This document shows positions 36,999 to 45,522 of a DNA stretch of 62,999 bases, piece by piece. This DNA comes from JANLUX01 sp031366005 (GTDB taxonomy: Bacteria; Bacteroidota; Bacteroidia; AKYH767-A; OLB10): NCBI GenBank assembly GCA_031366005.1, contig JANLZB010000037.1:1-62999 (forward strand), in the 5' to 3' direction. The notes under the pieces were generated by a model. It was not told where the DNA came from. It did no database searches and saw only the letters and a program-made list of their open reading frames with translations. The translations under genes and the position numbers were made by a program. Position 1 is the first letter of the stretch. Every line of letters begins with the position of its first letter.

Positions 36999-37403
36999 TT
37001 ATCTGCCAATAATTTTATATAGAGTTTTGCCATCAAATTCCATTTTCATAGCACTTTTAATAGGATCGCGAACAAATGTTATGGTATCTATCTTCGTTGG
37101 TTTTAAGGCGATTTTGTAAGTGTGTAAACTGATAGTTATTCTCGACTCCTCATTATTAACTTTTGCTTTTCCGGAAACTTTATTTACATAAGTACAGTCT
37201 GACATATGCGTATCAGTATAATACTTTGCATGGCCCGATGAGGAAATGTTAAGGGTCATAAGGCAACGATCACTATTTGTATCAACCGACTCTGTCCAGT
37301 ATCCAACATAGTCTTCATTTACCTTTATAACATTCTTTTTACAGGAAGATATGTTTATTAAAAGTAAGAACAGAAGGGTTAGGACAGATGTTTTTTGAAT
37401 CAT
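36999..37403 (-). CDS. Small lipoprotein of unknown function
   Basis: The 134-residue protein has a lipoprotein signal (SVLTLLFLLLINISSCKKN) and a short beta-rich domain with two further Cys (SDRCLMTL, MSDCTYV) that might form a disulfide. No family was recognised. It resembles small lipocalin-like or META-like lipoproteins in length only. It is bracketed by repeat copies 2 and 3. A TATCTTTA box ends 4 nt before the ATG, as for the GAF gene. Confidence 0.65.
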   Translation of the reverse strand: MIQKTSVLTLLFLLLINISSCKKNVIKVNEDYVGYWTESVDTNSDRCLMTLNISSSGHAKYYTDTHMSDCTYVNKVSGKAKVNNEESRITISLHTYKIALKPTKIDTITFVRDPIKSAMKMEFDGKTLYKIIGR

Positions 37404-37490
37404 GATATAAAGATAATTTATTCCCGGTGGGTAGGGGGTCTTGCATAAGTCACTATAAGTGTTGAGCTATTAGTTGAGGAAGAAAATAGC

Positions 37491-37580
37491 GTGAGCTACC
37501 GAAGAAAAAGATTTGAAAGATGCCGAAACAAGTTCGGCATAGCGAAGCGGGAAAATTTATTTTTTTTTGTGAAAGAACTT
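37491..37580 (+). repeat. Dispersed repeat, copy 3
   Basis: This copy has AAAAAGATTTGAAAGATGCC, GAAACAAGTTCGGCATAGCG and GCGGGAAAATTTAT plus a T run and GTGAAAGA. The pair ATGCCGAA/TTCGGCAT is a perfect 8-bp stem around ACAAG. The tail seen in copies 1 and 2 is absent. It lies between the lipoprotein gene and gyrB. Confidence 0.75.
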
Positions 37581-37655
37581 TATGCAAATAGGTTTTTATG
37601 CAAGAACGAAAAATATAATTAAAGAGGTCTATCAGTAAATCACTGATAAAATAAA

Positions 37656-37687
37656 AAACCCGTTAAGAAGGATTTCTTAACGGGTTT
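37656..37687 (-). terminator. Terminator of gyrB
   Basis: A perfect 14-bp stem (AAACCCGTTAAGAA and its complement) with a GGAT loop is followed on the minus strand by a T run. It lies 38 nt past the gyrB stop. Confidence 0.9.
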
Positions 37688-37724
37688 GAAAATGTTTTAT
37701 GCTTATTGTGGAAGCTGCATTTAT

Positions 37725-39698
37725 TTACACATCCACTTTGGCGTACTTGCTGTTTTTCTCAATAAAATCTCTGCGTGGCGGCACATCATCTCCCATGAGC
37801 ATGGCAAAAATACGATCGGCTTCTGCTGCACTGTCAATGGTTACTTGTCTTAATGTACGTTTATCAGGATTCATAGTGGTTTGCCAGAGTTGCTCTGCAT
37901 TCATCTCACCCAAACCTTTATAACGCTGTATGGTTACCGAACTTTCTTTTTCTCCGGCTAATTCTTTTACGGCAGCTTTGCGTCCTTCATCATCCCAGCA
38001 ATATCTTTCTTCTTTACCTCTTTTTACGAGGTAGAGTGGAGGAGTGGCAATGTAAATGTATCCTTGCTCAATTAACTCTTTCATGTGACGGAAAAAGAAA
38101 GTAAGAATCAAGGTGGTGATATGGCTTCCGTCAACATCAGCATCGGTCATGATTACAATTTTATGATAGCGAAGCTTGACAATGTTCAATGCACGTTCGT
38201 CTTCAGGAGTCCCTTTGCTCACTCCCATTGCGGTAAACATGTTGCGGATTTCTTCGTTATCAAAAATCTTGTGCTCCATTGCTTTTTCCACATTAAGAAT
38301 TTTGCCTCTTAATGGAAGTATAGCCTGGAATGCACGGTTACGCCCTTGCTTGGCTGTGCCACCCGCAGAATCACCCTCAACGAGATATAACTCACATGCT
38401 TCAGGATCTTTATCAGAACAATCACTTAGTTTACCAGGTAAACCGGATCCTGAAAAAGCCCCTTTACGTTGAACCAACTCACGTGCTTTACGCGCTGCAT
38501 GACGCGCAGTGGCTGCAAGGATCACTTTGTTTACAATATTTTTTGCTTCGCGCGGATGTTCTTCCAGATAGTTAGCAAGCATCTCGCTCACTGCCTGGTC
38601 AACAGCACCCATCACTTCATTGTTGCCAAGCTTGGTTTTTGTCTGACCTTCAAATTGTGGTTCTTGTACTTTAACAGAAATTACGGCAGTTAATCCTTCA
38701 CGGAAATCGTCACCGCTGATTTCAAATTTAAGTTTATCTAAAAATTTTTGTTTGTCAGCATAACTTTTTAAGGTACGGGTTAAGGCTCTGCGAAAGCCTG
38801 CAAGATGTGTACCTCCCTCGTGGGTATTTATGTTGTTTACATACGAATGCACATTTTCATTAAAAGAAGTATTGTAATGCATGGCAACTTCAACAGGAAT
38901 TCCGTTGCGTTCACCTTCCATGTAAATCACATCTTCAATCAGTTTTTCTCGGGTATCATCTAAATACTCTACAAACTCAATCAAACCACGGTCGCTGTAA
39001 AATCTTTGTGAGTTAACAGGTTTTTCCTCTGCATCCAGTTCACGCAGATCGGTGAGTGTGATAGCAATACCTTTATTGAGGTATGCCAATTCACGCATGC
39101 GTGAAGACAATGTATCATAGTTGTATTCATGAACTATGAAGATGGAAGAATCAGGTAAGAAAGTAACCTCAGTTCCGGATTTGTGAGTGACACCGATTTC
39201 TTTAACAGGATACAAGGGTTTGCCGATGTTGTATTCCTGAACGTATTCTTTTCCGTTTTTAAAAACATTTACTTTAAGATGAGAAGAAAGTGCATTCACA
39301 CAACTCACACCTACTCCGTGCAATCCTCCTGAAACTTTATAAGAATCTTTATCAAACTTTCCTCCGGCATGTAACACCGTCATTACCACTTCCAGTGCAG
39401 AACGTTTTTCCTTCTGGTGCATATCTACGGGAATACCTCGTCCGTCATCTTTTACAGTAATGCTGTTATCAGGATTAATGTCAACAGTGATGTTTTTACA
39501 ATAGCCGGCAAGTGCCTCATCAATGGAGTTATCTACTACTTCATAAACGAGGTGATGAAGGCCTTTAAAACCTATGTCACCGATATACATCGCAGGGCGT
39601 TTTCGCACTGCTTCAAGACCTTCCAGCACCTGGATACTGTCAGCCAGGTAATCATTATTTTTTATTTCTTTTTCCAAAACTTCTTCGTTCATTATCAA
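37725..39698 (-). CDS. gyrB: DNA gyrase subunit B
   Basis: The 657-residue protein has the GHKL ATPase motifs (VYEVVDNSIDEALAGYC, DDGRGIPV, GGLHGVGVSCVNALS), the QTKTKLGN Lys, and the TOPRIM motifs EGDSAGG, PLRGKILNVEKA and DADVDGSHI. The C-terminal PDKRTLRQV segment is also present. It supplies the ATP-driven part of the supercoiling enzyme. Length is normal for Bacteroidota GyrB. gyrA is not in the window. ParE is an alternative but the sequence fits GyrB better. Confidence 0.95.
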   Translation of the reverse strand: MIMNEEVLEKEIKNNDYLADSIQVLEGLEAVRKRPAMYIGDIGFKGLHHLVYEVVDNSIDEALAGYCKNITVDINPDNSITVKDDGRGIPVDMHQKEKRSALEVVMTVLHAGGKFDKDSYKVSGGLHGVGVSCVNALSSHLKVNVFKNGKEYVQEYNIGKPLYPVKEIGVTHKSGTEVTFLPDSSIFIVHEYNYDTLSSRMRELAYLNKGIAITLTDLRELDAEEKPVNSQRFYSDRGLIEFVEYLDDTREKLIEDVIYMEGERNGIPVEVAMHYNTSFNENVHSYVNNINTHEGGTHLAGFRRALTRTLKSYADKQKFLDKLKFEISGDDFREGLTAVISVKVQEPQFEGQTKTKLGNNEVMGAVDQAVSEMLANYLEEHPREAKNIVNKVILAATARHAARKARELVQRKGAFSGSGLPGKLSDCSDKDPEACELYLVEGDSAGGTAKQGRNRAFQAILPLRGKILNVEKAMEHKIFDNEEIRNMFTAMGVSKGTPEDERALNIVKLRYHKIVIMTDADVDGSHITTLILTFFFRHMKELIEQGYIYIATPPLYLVKRGKEERYCWDDEGRKAAVKELAGEKESSVTIQRYKGLGEMNAEQLWQTTMNPDKRTLRQVTIDSAAEADRIFAMLMGDDVPPRRDFIEKNSKYAKVDV

Positions 39699-39726
39699 TT
39701 AGTTAAAGGGGGTGTTAAAACGTTAA

Positions 39727-39734
39727 CAAATATA
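39727..39734 (-). promoter_or_regulatory. Putative gyrB promoter -7 box
   Basis: Minus-strand TATATTTG matches TAnnTTTG, 29-36 nt before the start. About 40 nt further upstream lies a perfect 14-bp palindrome ATTTGTTAACAAAT (39771-39784), which could be a regulator site. Confidence 0.5.
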
Positions 39735-39849
39735 CGCATTTAAGCGCTTCTTTCCACTGAAAAGCGGATGATTTGTTAACAAATGAACGATAATATTTTT
39801 CTATTTTTCTAATCTGGAAAAAGGCTGGTTTTATCCAAAAAATTGCTTA

Positions 39850-40734
39850 TTAAATAATGTCTTTTTCTTTTAACCAAAATTCCATTTCCTGTTGCACTTC
39901 TTTTGCAGCTTTGGCGGCTGCCTGAGCAAAATCTTTTTCGCGTGAAGCAAAAATTATGTTGCGTGATGAATTAACCAGCATGCCGCATTGGTTATTCATT
40001 CCATGCAAAGCAACTTCTTTTAAACTACCACCCTGCGCACCAATACCCGGAACCAATAAAAAATGATCAGGAATTAATTTTCTTATCTGTTGTAATTGCT
40101 CTGCTTGTGTTGCTCCTATAACATACATCATGTTATCTGCACTTCCCCATTGCCTGCTTGTTTCAATTACATGCTCAAAGAGAAATTGACCGGATACATC
40201 TTTTATCATTTGAAAATTATTTGAGCCAGCATTACTTGTCAATGCAAGCAATATCACCCAATGAACCTCACCCCCTTGCCCCTCACCAAAGGAGAGGGGA
40301 GCTTTCTCATGAGATTTGATAACGTTAGATTTGAAATTCAAAAACGGAGTCACAGAATCTTCTCCCATATAAGGAGTCACTGTAACTGCATCAAAATTCA
40401 TTTGTTCAAAAAATGCGCGTGCATACAGTGCTGATGTATTGCCTATGTCACTGCGCTTTGCATCAGCAATGGTGAAAATATTTTCAGGAATATATTGAAG
40501 CGTTTTTTCAAGGCTTATCCATCCGCTTGCTCCAAGACTTTCATAAAAAGCAAGATTGGGTTTATAAGCAATACAATATTCTTTGGTAGCATCAATAATC
40601 TGCCTGTTGAATTCAAAAACAGGATCTTCTGCATCCAATAAGTGTTTCGGAATTTTGGTGATATCAGTATCTAATCCTACACACAAAAACGAACGTTTCT
40701 TTTTTATTTGATCAAAAAGGTCAATGCGAGTCAT
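39850..40734 (-). CDS. pyrF: Orotidine 5'-phosphate decarboxylase (type 2)
   Basis: The 294-residue protein has the catalytic DAKRSDIGNT (Lys93) and the PYMGEDSVTPF, LTSNAGS and VPGIGAQGG motifs of type 2 PyrF. It converts OMP to UMP. Residues about 136-158 (NVIKSHEKAPLSFGEGQGGE) are extra compared with the usual transition from FLNFK straight to WVILLALTSN. The DNA of this insertion is a GC-rich palindromic repeat (see 40266-40302). The reading frame is intact, so the enzyme may still fold, the site being a surface loop. Confidence 0.93.
   Translation of the reverse strand: MTRIDLFDQIKKKRSFLCVGLDTDITKIPKHLLDAEDPVFEFNRQIIDATKEYCIAYKPNLAFYESLGASGWISLEKTLQYIPENIFTIADAKRSDIGNTSALYARAFFEQMNFDAVTVTPYMGEDSVTPFLNFKSNVIKSHEKAPLSFGEGQGGEVHWVILLALTSNAGSNNFQMIKDVSGQFLFEHVIETSRQWGSADNMMYVIGATQAEQLQQIRKLIPDHFLLVPGIGAQGGSLKEVALHGMNNQCGMLVNSSRNIIFASREKDFAQAAAKAAKEVQQEMEFWLKEKDII
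40266..40302. repeat. GC-rich palindromic repeat inside pyrF
   Basis: CCTCACCC, CCCCTCACC and AAGGAGAGGGG form a partly self-complementary element. Related copies lie at 55028-55064 and 62751-62786, both intergenic. Confidence 0.75.
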
Positions 40735-40825
40735 TCAGGAATTGGTAATTGAGGTATTCGGTAATAAGGAATTATTTGTCGAGTAAATTCGTGACATTTG
40801 TTACCGATTCGTTAATTAGTAACCA

Positions 40826-41899
40826 TCAAATTGCTACTCCTTCTTTCATCATCTCGGCATTTTCTGCCAGTTGCAAGGCGTCAATAAATTCCTGAATATC
40901 TCCATTCATAAAAGCAGGAAGGTTATGCATGGATAAACTGATGCGATGATCGGTGACGCGGCTTTGCGCATAATTATAAGTGCGGATTTTTGCCGAACGG
41001 TCACCGGTGCTAACCATAGTTTTTCGTTTGGAAGCAATGGTATCAATGTGCTTTTTGTATTCTCTTTCATAGAGTTTGGTACGAAGCATATTCATAGCCA
41101 ATGCTTTGTTACCATGCTGCGAACGTTCAACCTGGCACACCACTACGATACCGGAGGGCTTATGTGTTAATTGTACTTTGGTTTCTACTTTATTTACATT
41201 TTGTCCACCAGCACCACCTGAACGTGAAGTTTGCATTTCAACATCAGCCGGATTTATTTCCACATCCACTTCATCGGCTTCAGGCAATACTGCAACCGAT
41301 GCTGCGGAAGTATGCACACGTCCCTGAGTTTCTGTTTCCGGCACACGTTGCACACGATGAACACCTGATTCATATTTTAAAACTCCGTAAGCGCCTTCCA
41401 CGTTTACATTAAAAACAATTTCTTTATAACCACCGGTATTGCCTTCGCTGAAATCTACCAATTCAGGTTTCCATCCGCGGCTTTCACAATAACGTGTGTA
41501 CATGCGGTATAAATCACCGGCAAAAATACTGGCTTCATCACCCCCGGTTCCGGCACGAATTTCAACCACTGCATAACGATCATCTTCAGGGTCTTTTGGA
41601 ACTAAAAGAAAACGGATATGTTCTTCTAATTTTTCTTTGCGAGCAGAGAGTTCTTCCATCTCTTCTTTAGCCATCTGTTTAAACTCCTCATCCTTTTCAT
41701 TATTGAGTACTTCTTTAGCGTGATCAAGATTGCTTACTACATTCCTGTATTCGTGATAGGCATTTACAATTTCTTCAAGATCACGATAAGATTTATTTAG
41801 TTCTTTAAAACGTTTGCGATCAGCAATAACGGAGGGATCGCCCAACTGAGTTCCTATCTGCTCATAACGTGCAGCCAATGATTCTAACTTATCAAGCAT
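40826..41899 (-). CDS. prfA: Peptide chain release factor 1
   Basis: The 357-residue protein has the GGQ motif in SGGAGGQNVNK (Gln233) and the PET tripeptide (187-189) that marks RF1, which reads UAA and UAG, rather than the SPF of RF2. The TGGDEASIFAGDLYRMY segment is also conserved. The length is normal. A TACTTTTG box ends 7 nt before the ATG, so the leader may be very short. Heptamer units lie just upstream (41916-41943). Confidence 0.96.
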   Translation of the reverse strand: MLDKLESLAARYEQIGTQLGDPSVIADRKRFKELNKSYRDLEEIVNAYHEYRNVVSNLDHAKEVLNNEKDEEFKQMAKEEMEELSARKEKLEEHIRFLLVPKDPEDDRYAVVEIRAGTGGDEASIFAGDLYRMYTRYCESRGWKPELVDFSEGNTGGYKEIVFNVNVEGAYGVLKYESGVHRVQRVPETETQGRVHTSAASVAVLPEADEVDVEINPADVEMQTSRSGGAGGQNVNKVETKVQLTHKPSGIVVVCQVERSQHGNKALAMNMLRTKLYEREYKKHIDTIASKRKTMVSTGDRSAKIRTYNYAQSRVTDHRISLSMHNLPAFMNGDIQEFIDALQLAENAEMMKEGVAI

Positions 41900-41915
41900 G
41901 ATGGTGCAAAAGTAA

Positions 41916-41943
41916 AGTTTACGGTTTACAGTTTATGGTTGGC
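41916..41943. repeat. Heptamer repeat upstream of prfA
   Basis: Four units AGTTTAC, GGTTTAC, AGTTTAT, GGTTGGC. The same unit types with the GTTGGC ending occur at 51856. Confidence 0.7.
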
Positions 41944-41985
41944 AAGGCAGGAATCAACAAACTAACAAGATAATTGCATGTAATT

Positions 41986-43176
41986 TTAAGTCCATTCAAA
42001 AACTCCTTTCTCACTTTCTATAGTAAGTTTTTTTGCAGATGATTCTTCAACCTTGCCGATTACTTTTGCATCAACATTAAATGATTTTGAAATCGAAATA
42101 ATTTCATTGGCAATAGTTGCATTCACATACAACTCCATGCGATGACCCATATTAAAAACTTTATACATTTCTTTCCAGCTGGTTTGTGATTGCTCTTGTA
42201 TAATTTTAAATAATGGTGGAATAGCAAACAGGTTGTTTTTTATCACATGTAAGTTTTCAATGAAATGCAAAATTTTTGTTTGTCCACCACCGCTGCAATG
42301 CACCATTCCATGAATTTGAGAACGGAATTTTTCAAGAACTTGTTTAATAATTGGCGCATAGGTTCTTGTTGCTGATAAAACTAATTTACCGTAATCGGTT
42401 TCCAGTTTACCGTTTATCGTTTGCAGTTCAGTTTTATCCGTTAGTTTCAGATTACCAGAATAGATTAGATTTTTCTCAATTCCATTATCAAAAGTTTCAG
42501 GATATTTTTCTGCGAGATAATGATGAAACACATCGTGACGCGCTGATGTTAAACCATTGCTTCCCATACCGCCATTGTATTCCTGCTCATAACTTGCTTG
42601 TCCATAAGAACACAAACCCACAATTACATCTCCTGCTATTATATTGGCATTGTCAATCACATCTGCTCTTTTCATTCTGCAGGTTACAGTGCTGTCAACA
42701 ATGATGGTTCGAACCAGGTCGCCTACATCGGCAGTTTCTCCACCGGTGGTGTAAATGTTTATTCCAAAACTACGAAGCTCATTTACTAATTCTTCGGTGC
42801 CATTAATTATGGATGCAATCACTTCACCGGGTATGAGTCGTTTATTGCGACCTATGGTTGAAGAAAGTAAAATATTATCTATAGCACCAACGCATAATAA
42901 ATCATCAAGGTTCATTATAAGCGCATCCTGTGCAATTCCTTTCCATACACTAATGTCACCAGTTTCTTTCCAGTAAGCATACGCAAGACTGCTTTTGGTT
43001 CCGGCTCCATCAGCATGCATAACGGTGCAAAAATCTTTATCACCACCGGCATAATCAGGAATAATTTTACAAAATGCTTTTGGGAATAATCCTTTGTCAA
43101 TATTACGGATTGCGTTATGGACATCTTCTTTAGAAGCTGAGACACCACGGAGATTATAGCGTTCGGAATTACTCAT
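41986..43176 (-). CDS. purM: Phosphoribosylformylglycinamidine cyclo-ligase
   Basis: The 396-residue protein shows PurM motifs: RGVSASKEDV, HADGAGTKSS, TGGETADVGDLVRT, GSNGLTSARHDVF and HCSGGGQTK. It makes AIR in purine synthesis. It is of the long Bacteroidota form. Residues about 249-263 (TELQTINGKLETDYG) look like an insertion, and their DNA is a run of heptamers of the same type as the spacers (see 42397). The frame is intact. Confidence 0.93.
   Translation of the reverse strand: MSNSERYNLRGVSASKEDVHNAIRNIDKGLFPKAFCKIIPDYAGGDKDFCTVMHADGAGTKSSLAYAYWKETGDISVWKGIAQDALIMNLDDLLCVGAIDNILLSSTIGRNKRLIPGEVIASIINGTEELVNELRSFGINIYTTGGETADVGDLVRTIIVDSTVTCRMKRADVIDNANIIAGDVIVGLCSYGQASYEQEYNGGMGSNGLTSARHDVFHHYLAEKYPETFDNGIEKNLIYSGNLKLTDKTELQTINGKLETDYGKLVLSATRTYAPIIKQVLEKFRSQIHGMVHCSGGGQTKILHFIENLHVIKNNLFAIPPLFKIIQEQSQTSWKEMYKVFNMGHRMELYVNATIANEIISISKSFNVDAKVIGKVEESSAKKLTIESEKGVFEWT
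42397..42431. repeat. Heptamer repeat inside purM
   Basis: Units GGTTTCC, AGTTTAC, CGTTTAT, CGTTTGC, AGTTCAG read in register at 7-nt spacing. They encode part of a non-conserved loop in PurM. Confidence 0.65.
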
Positions 43177-43243
43177 TCTGGATCTTGTTTTATCCCTTCA
43201 AAGGTTTCAAACCCTTGAAGAGATTGTACTACTTTAAACACAA

Positions 43244-43267
43244 AGAGCATCCCGTAAGGAATGCTCT
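43244..43267 (-). terminator. Terminator downstream of the PorE-like gene
   Basis: Minus-strand stem AGAGCATTCC/GGGATGCTCT (one G-U pair) with a TTAC loop, followed by TTGTGTTT. It lies 24 nt past the stop codon at 43291. Confidence 0.7.
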
Positions 43268-43290
43268 CTGCTTTTGTTAATCAAATATTG

Positions 43291-45291
43291 TTATTGTTTG
43301 GGTACATAAGTAGTACCATTAACTTCAAACTCTGTTCTACGATTGTATTGATGTGCTTTTTCCATTAAATCTTTACTTCCAAGTTTATCAATGAAATCTT
43401 TTGTAAGCACATCACCTTTCTTAAATGGAGGATAATCTTCATCATTTTCAATTGCCTTTGGTTGTGTTTCTCCACGTCCTTCTGAAGTTAATCTATCAGC
43501 AGGAACATTATGTGCAACCAAATAATCCATTACTGATTTAGCACGTCTGTTAGATAAATTCAAATTGTATTTATCATCAGCACGATAATCGGTGTGTGCA
43601 GTAAGTGTAATCGTGATAGTCGGATTTTCGTTCAATGTAGTGATCAAACCATCCAGCGCTTTCTTTGACTCAGAACGCAAAGTTGCTTTATCCAGATCAT
43701 AGAAAATTTCCGGTACAGTGATTGGTTTCGAAGTACTCTTTAAAGGGAAATCGAAATCTTTCTCAAATGCCTGGTCAGCTTCCAAACCCACTGTTGTTAA
43801 CTCATGGAATTTAGTAAGGTACCCCGTAAATGAAGCTGACAATTTATATTTTACATTTTCCTTTAAATCATAACGATAAACTCCATCACTACCAGTTTTA
43901 ACACTTAACGAAGTTCCGTCACTACCGAACAATTCAACCAATGCACCTTCTAAACTTTCTTTAGTATCTGTATCATACACACGACCTGCAACACTCAATA
44001 CCAGTGGCGGCATCAGGAAAGAATAAATATCATCTTCTCCTTTTCCACCATCGCGATTAGATGAAAGATAACCTTTATCCTTATCCGTAAAAAAGAGTGC
44101 AAAATCATCAGCTGATGAATTCATTGGTGATTTAAGATTAACTGCTTCAGCAAATACACCATTGTTATTATCTGAGCTGAATATATCAAGTCCGCCCATT
44201 CCAGGTTTTCCATTCGAAGAAAAATAAAGCTTACCATTAGGAGCTATGTATGGAAACAATTCGTCACCATCTGTATTTACTCCTGTTCCTAAATTAGTTG
44301 CTGCGCCCCATGCGGATGATCCATCATCCCAGCGGCTCATCCAGATGTCCTTACCTCCGCTTCCTCCCGGCATATCACTTGCAAAATAAAGTGTCTTGCC
44401 ATCTGCTGATAAAGATGGGTGTCCCGTAGTATAGCTATCAGAATTAAAAGGTAAAGAAGAAGCATCACCCCATTTTCCATCCTTCATACTGGTCATCATT
44501 ATTTTACACTGAACATTTTTTATTTCTTTTGAAGATGGACAGGTGGTGTAATACATGGTTTTACCTGTAGCGTCAAATGTTACAGATCCATCACTGTATT
44601 CAGAATTTACAGGACCAGGAAAATTAGTTGGTGTGCTCCATTTGCCATTGTTATCAGTGGAGGCACTGAATAAATCAAAATATTTTTCTCCATACCAATT
44701 ATCATTCTTGGTTCCTTTGGACTCTTCACGCGAAGAGGTGAACACAATTCCGTTTTTCATTTCAGGATTCACAGCAACGGCAAAATCATAATATTTCGAA
44801 TTCAAGTCGGAAACATTTTCAACACGATGACGCGTTGGTTTATCTTTCCATGCCTGTGCCTGTGTGCTTGCCTGTATTCCAGCGTCAGCTTTCGCATCTT
44901 CGGGCATCTTAGCTTTATAGGCATTATATTCAGCAATAGCTTCTGCATATTTGCCGTTTCGCTTCAGTGCTTCGGCATGACGCAATAACACAATCGGATC
45001 CTTGTATTTGGCTTTAATTGCTTTTGTATAAAAATCTTCTGCTTCCACATTGTTATTCATCATGCGGGCGCATTCACCTGCCCGAAAGGCAGCCCATGAT
45101 TTATACTCATTCTTTTTAAGCCTTGCATACGCCTTTTTATAAAGGTTGGATGCTGTGTAATACTGGGCAGTATTAAACGCTCTGTCAGCTTTTGGAGTTT
45201 TACTTTTTGGTGCTTTAGGTGTTTTAGCTGCAAACACCGTAACTGCTGCCAGGGTAAAAACAAGCAGGAGGCGTAAAGATTTCTGAATCAT
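43291..45291 (-). CDS. porE: PorE-like OmpA-family protein (TPR, PD40, CRD, OmpA)
   Basis: ATG 45291 gives a signal peptide (MIQKSLRLLLVFTLAAVTVF) and 666 residues; longer frames up to 45471 lack sense. The order is TPR-like helices (about 40-150), a PD40 beta-propeller (KTMYYTTCPS, KTLYFASDMPGGSGGKDIWM, KLYFSSNGKPGMGGLDIFSS), a carboxypeptidase-regulatory-like domain (VYDTDTKESLEGALVELFG) and an OmpA C-terminal peptidoglycan-binding domain (LSNRRAKSVMDYLVAHNVPA). That order matches PorE (PG1058) of the type IX secretion machinery. Other OmpA-PD40 proteins share parts of it, so the T9SS role is likely but not proven. Confidence 0.78.
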   Translation of the reverse strand: MIQKSLRLLLVFTLAAVTVFAAKTPKAPKSKTPKADRAFNTAQYYTASNLYKKAYARLKKNEYKSWAAFRAGECARMMNNNVEAEDFYTKAIKAKYKDPIVLLRHAEALKRNGKYAEAIAEYNAYKAKMPEDAKADAGIQASTQAQAWKDKPTRHRVENVSDLNSKYYDFAVAVNPEMKNGIVFTSSREESKGTKNDNWYGEKYFDLFSASTDNNGKWSTPTNFPGPVNSEYSDGSVTFDATGKTMYYTTCPSSKEIKNVQCKIMMTSMKDGKWGDASSLPFNSDSYTTGHPSLSADGKTLYFASDMPGGSGGKDIWMSRWDDGSSAWGAATNLGTGVNTDGDELFPYIAPNGKLYFSSNGKPGMGGLDIFSSDNNNGVFAEAVNLKSPMNSSADDFALFFTDKDKGYLSSNRDGGKGEDDIYSFLMPPLVLSVAGRVYDTDTKESLEGALVELFGSDGTSLSVKTGSDGVYRYDLKENVKYKLSASFTGYLTKFHELTTVGLEADQAFEKDFDFPLKSTSKPITVPEIFYDLDKATLRSESKKALDGLITTLNENPTITITLTAHTDYRADDKYNLNLSNRRAKSVMDYLVAHNVPADRLTSEGRGETQPKAIENDEDYPPFKKGDVLTKDFIDKLGSKDLMEKAHQYNRRTEFEVNGTTYVPKQ

Positions 45292-45522
45292 AGTAGTGTG
45301 AATACGATTAGTAAATTTTAATGAGTGGCAAAGGAAACAAATAATTACTAAAACAAAAAATCTGCGGATGTTTATAAAAACATTTGAATGATGATGTATG
45401 GAGCACTCGCAAGTGTTTGTGTTGTTTATTGGTACTGTTAATTTTGTGCGAACATAAAAAACAAATTGCATATTAGGATCGCAAACCCTACTTTTGCCCT
45501 CCTTTTCCTAAAAAAACATATT

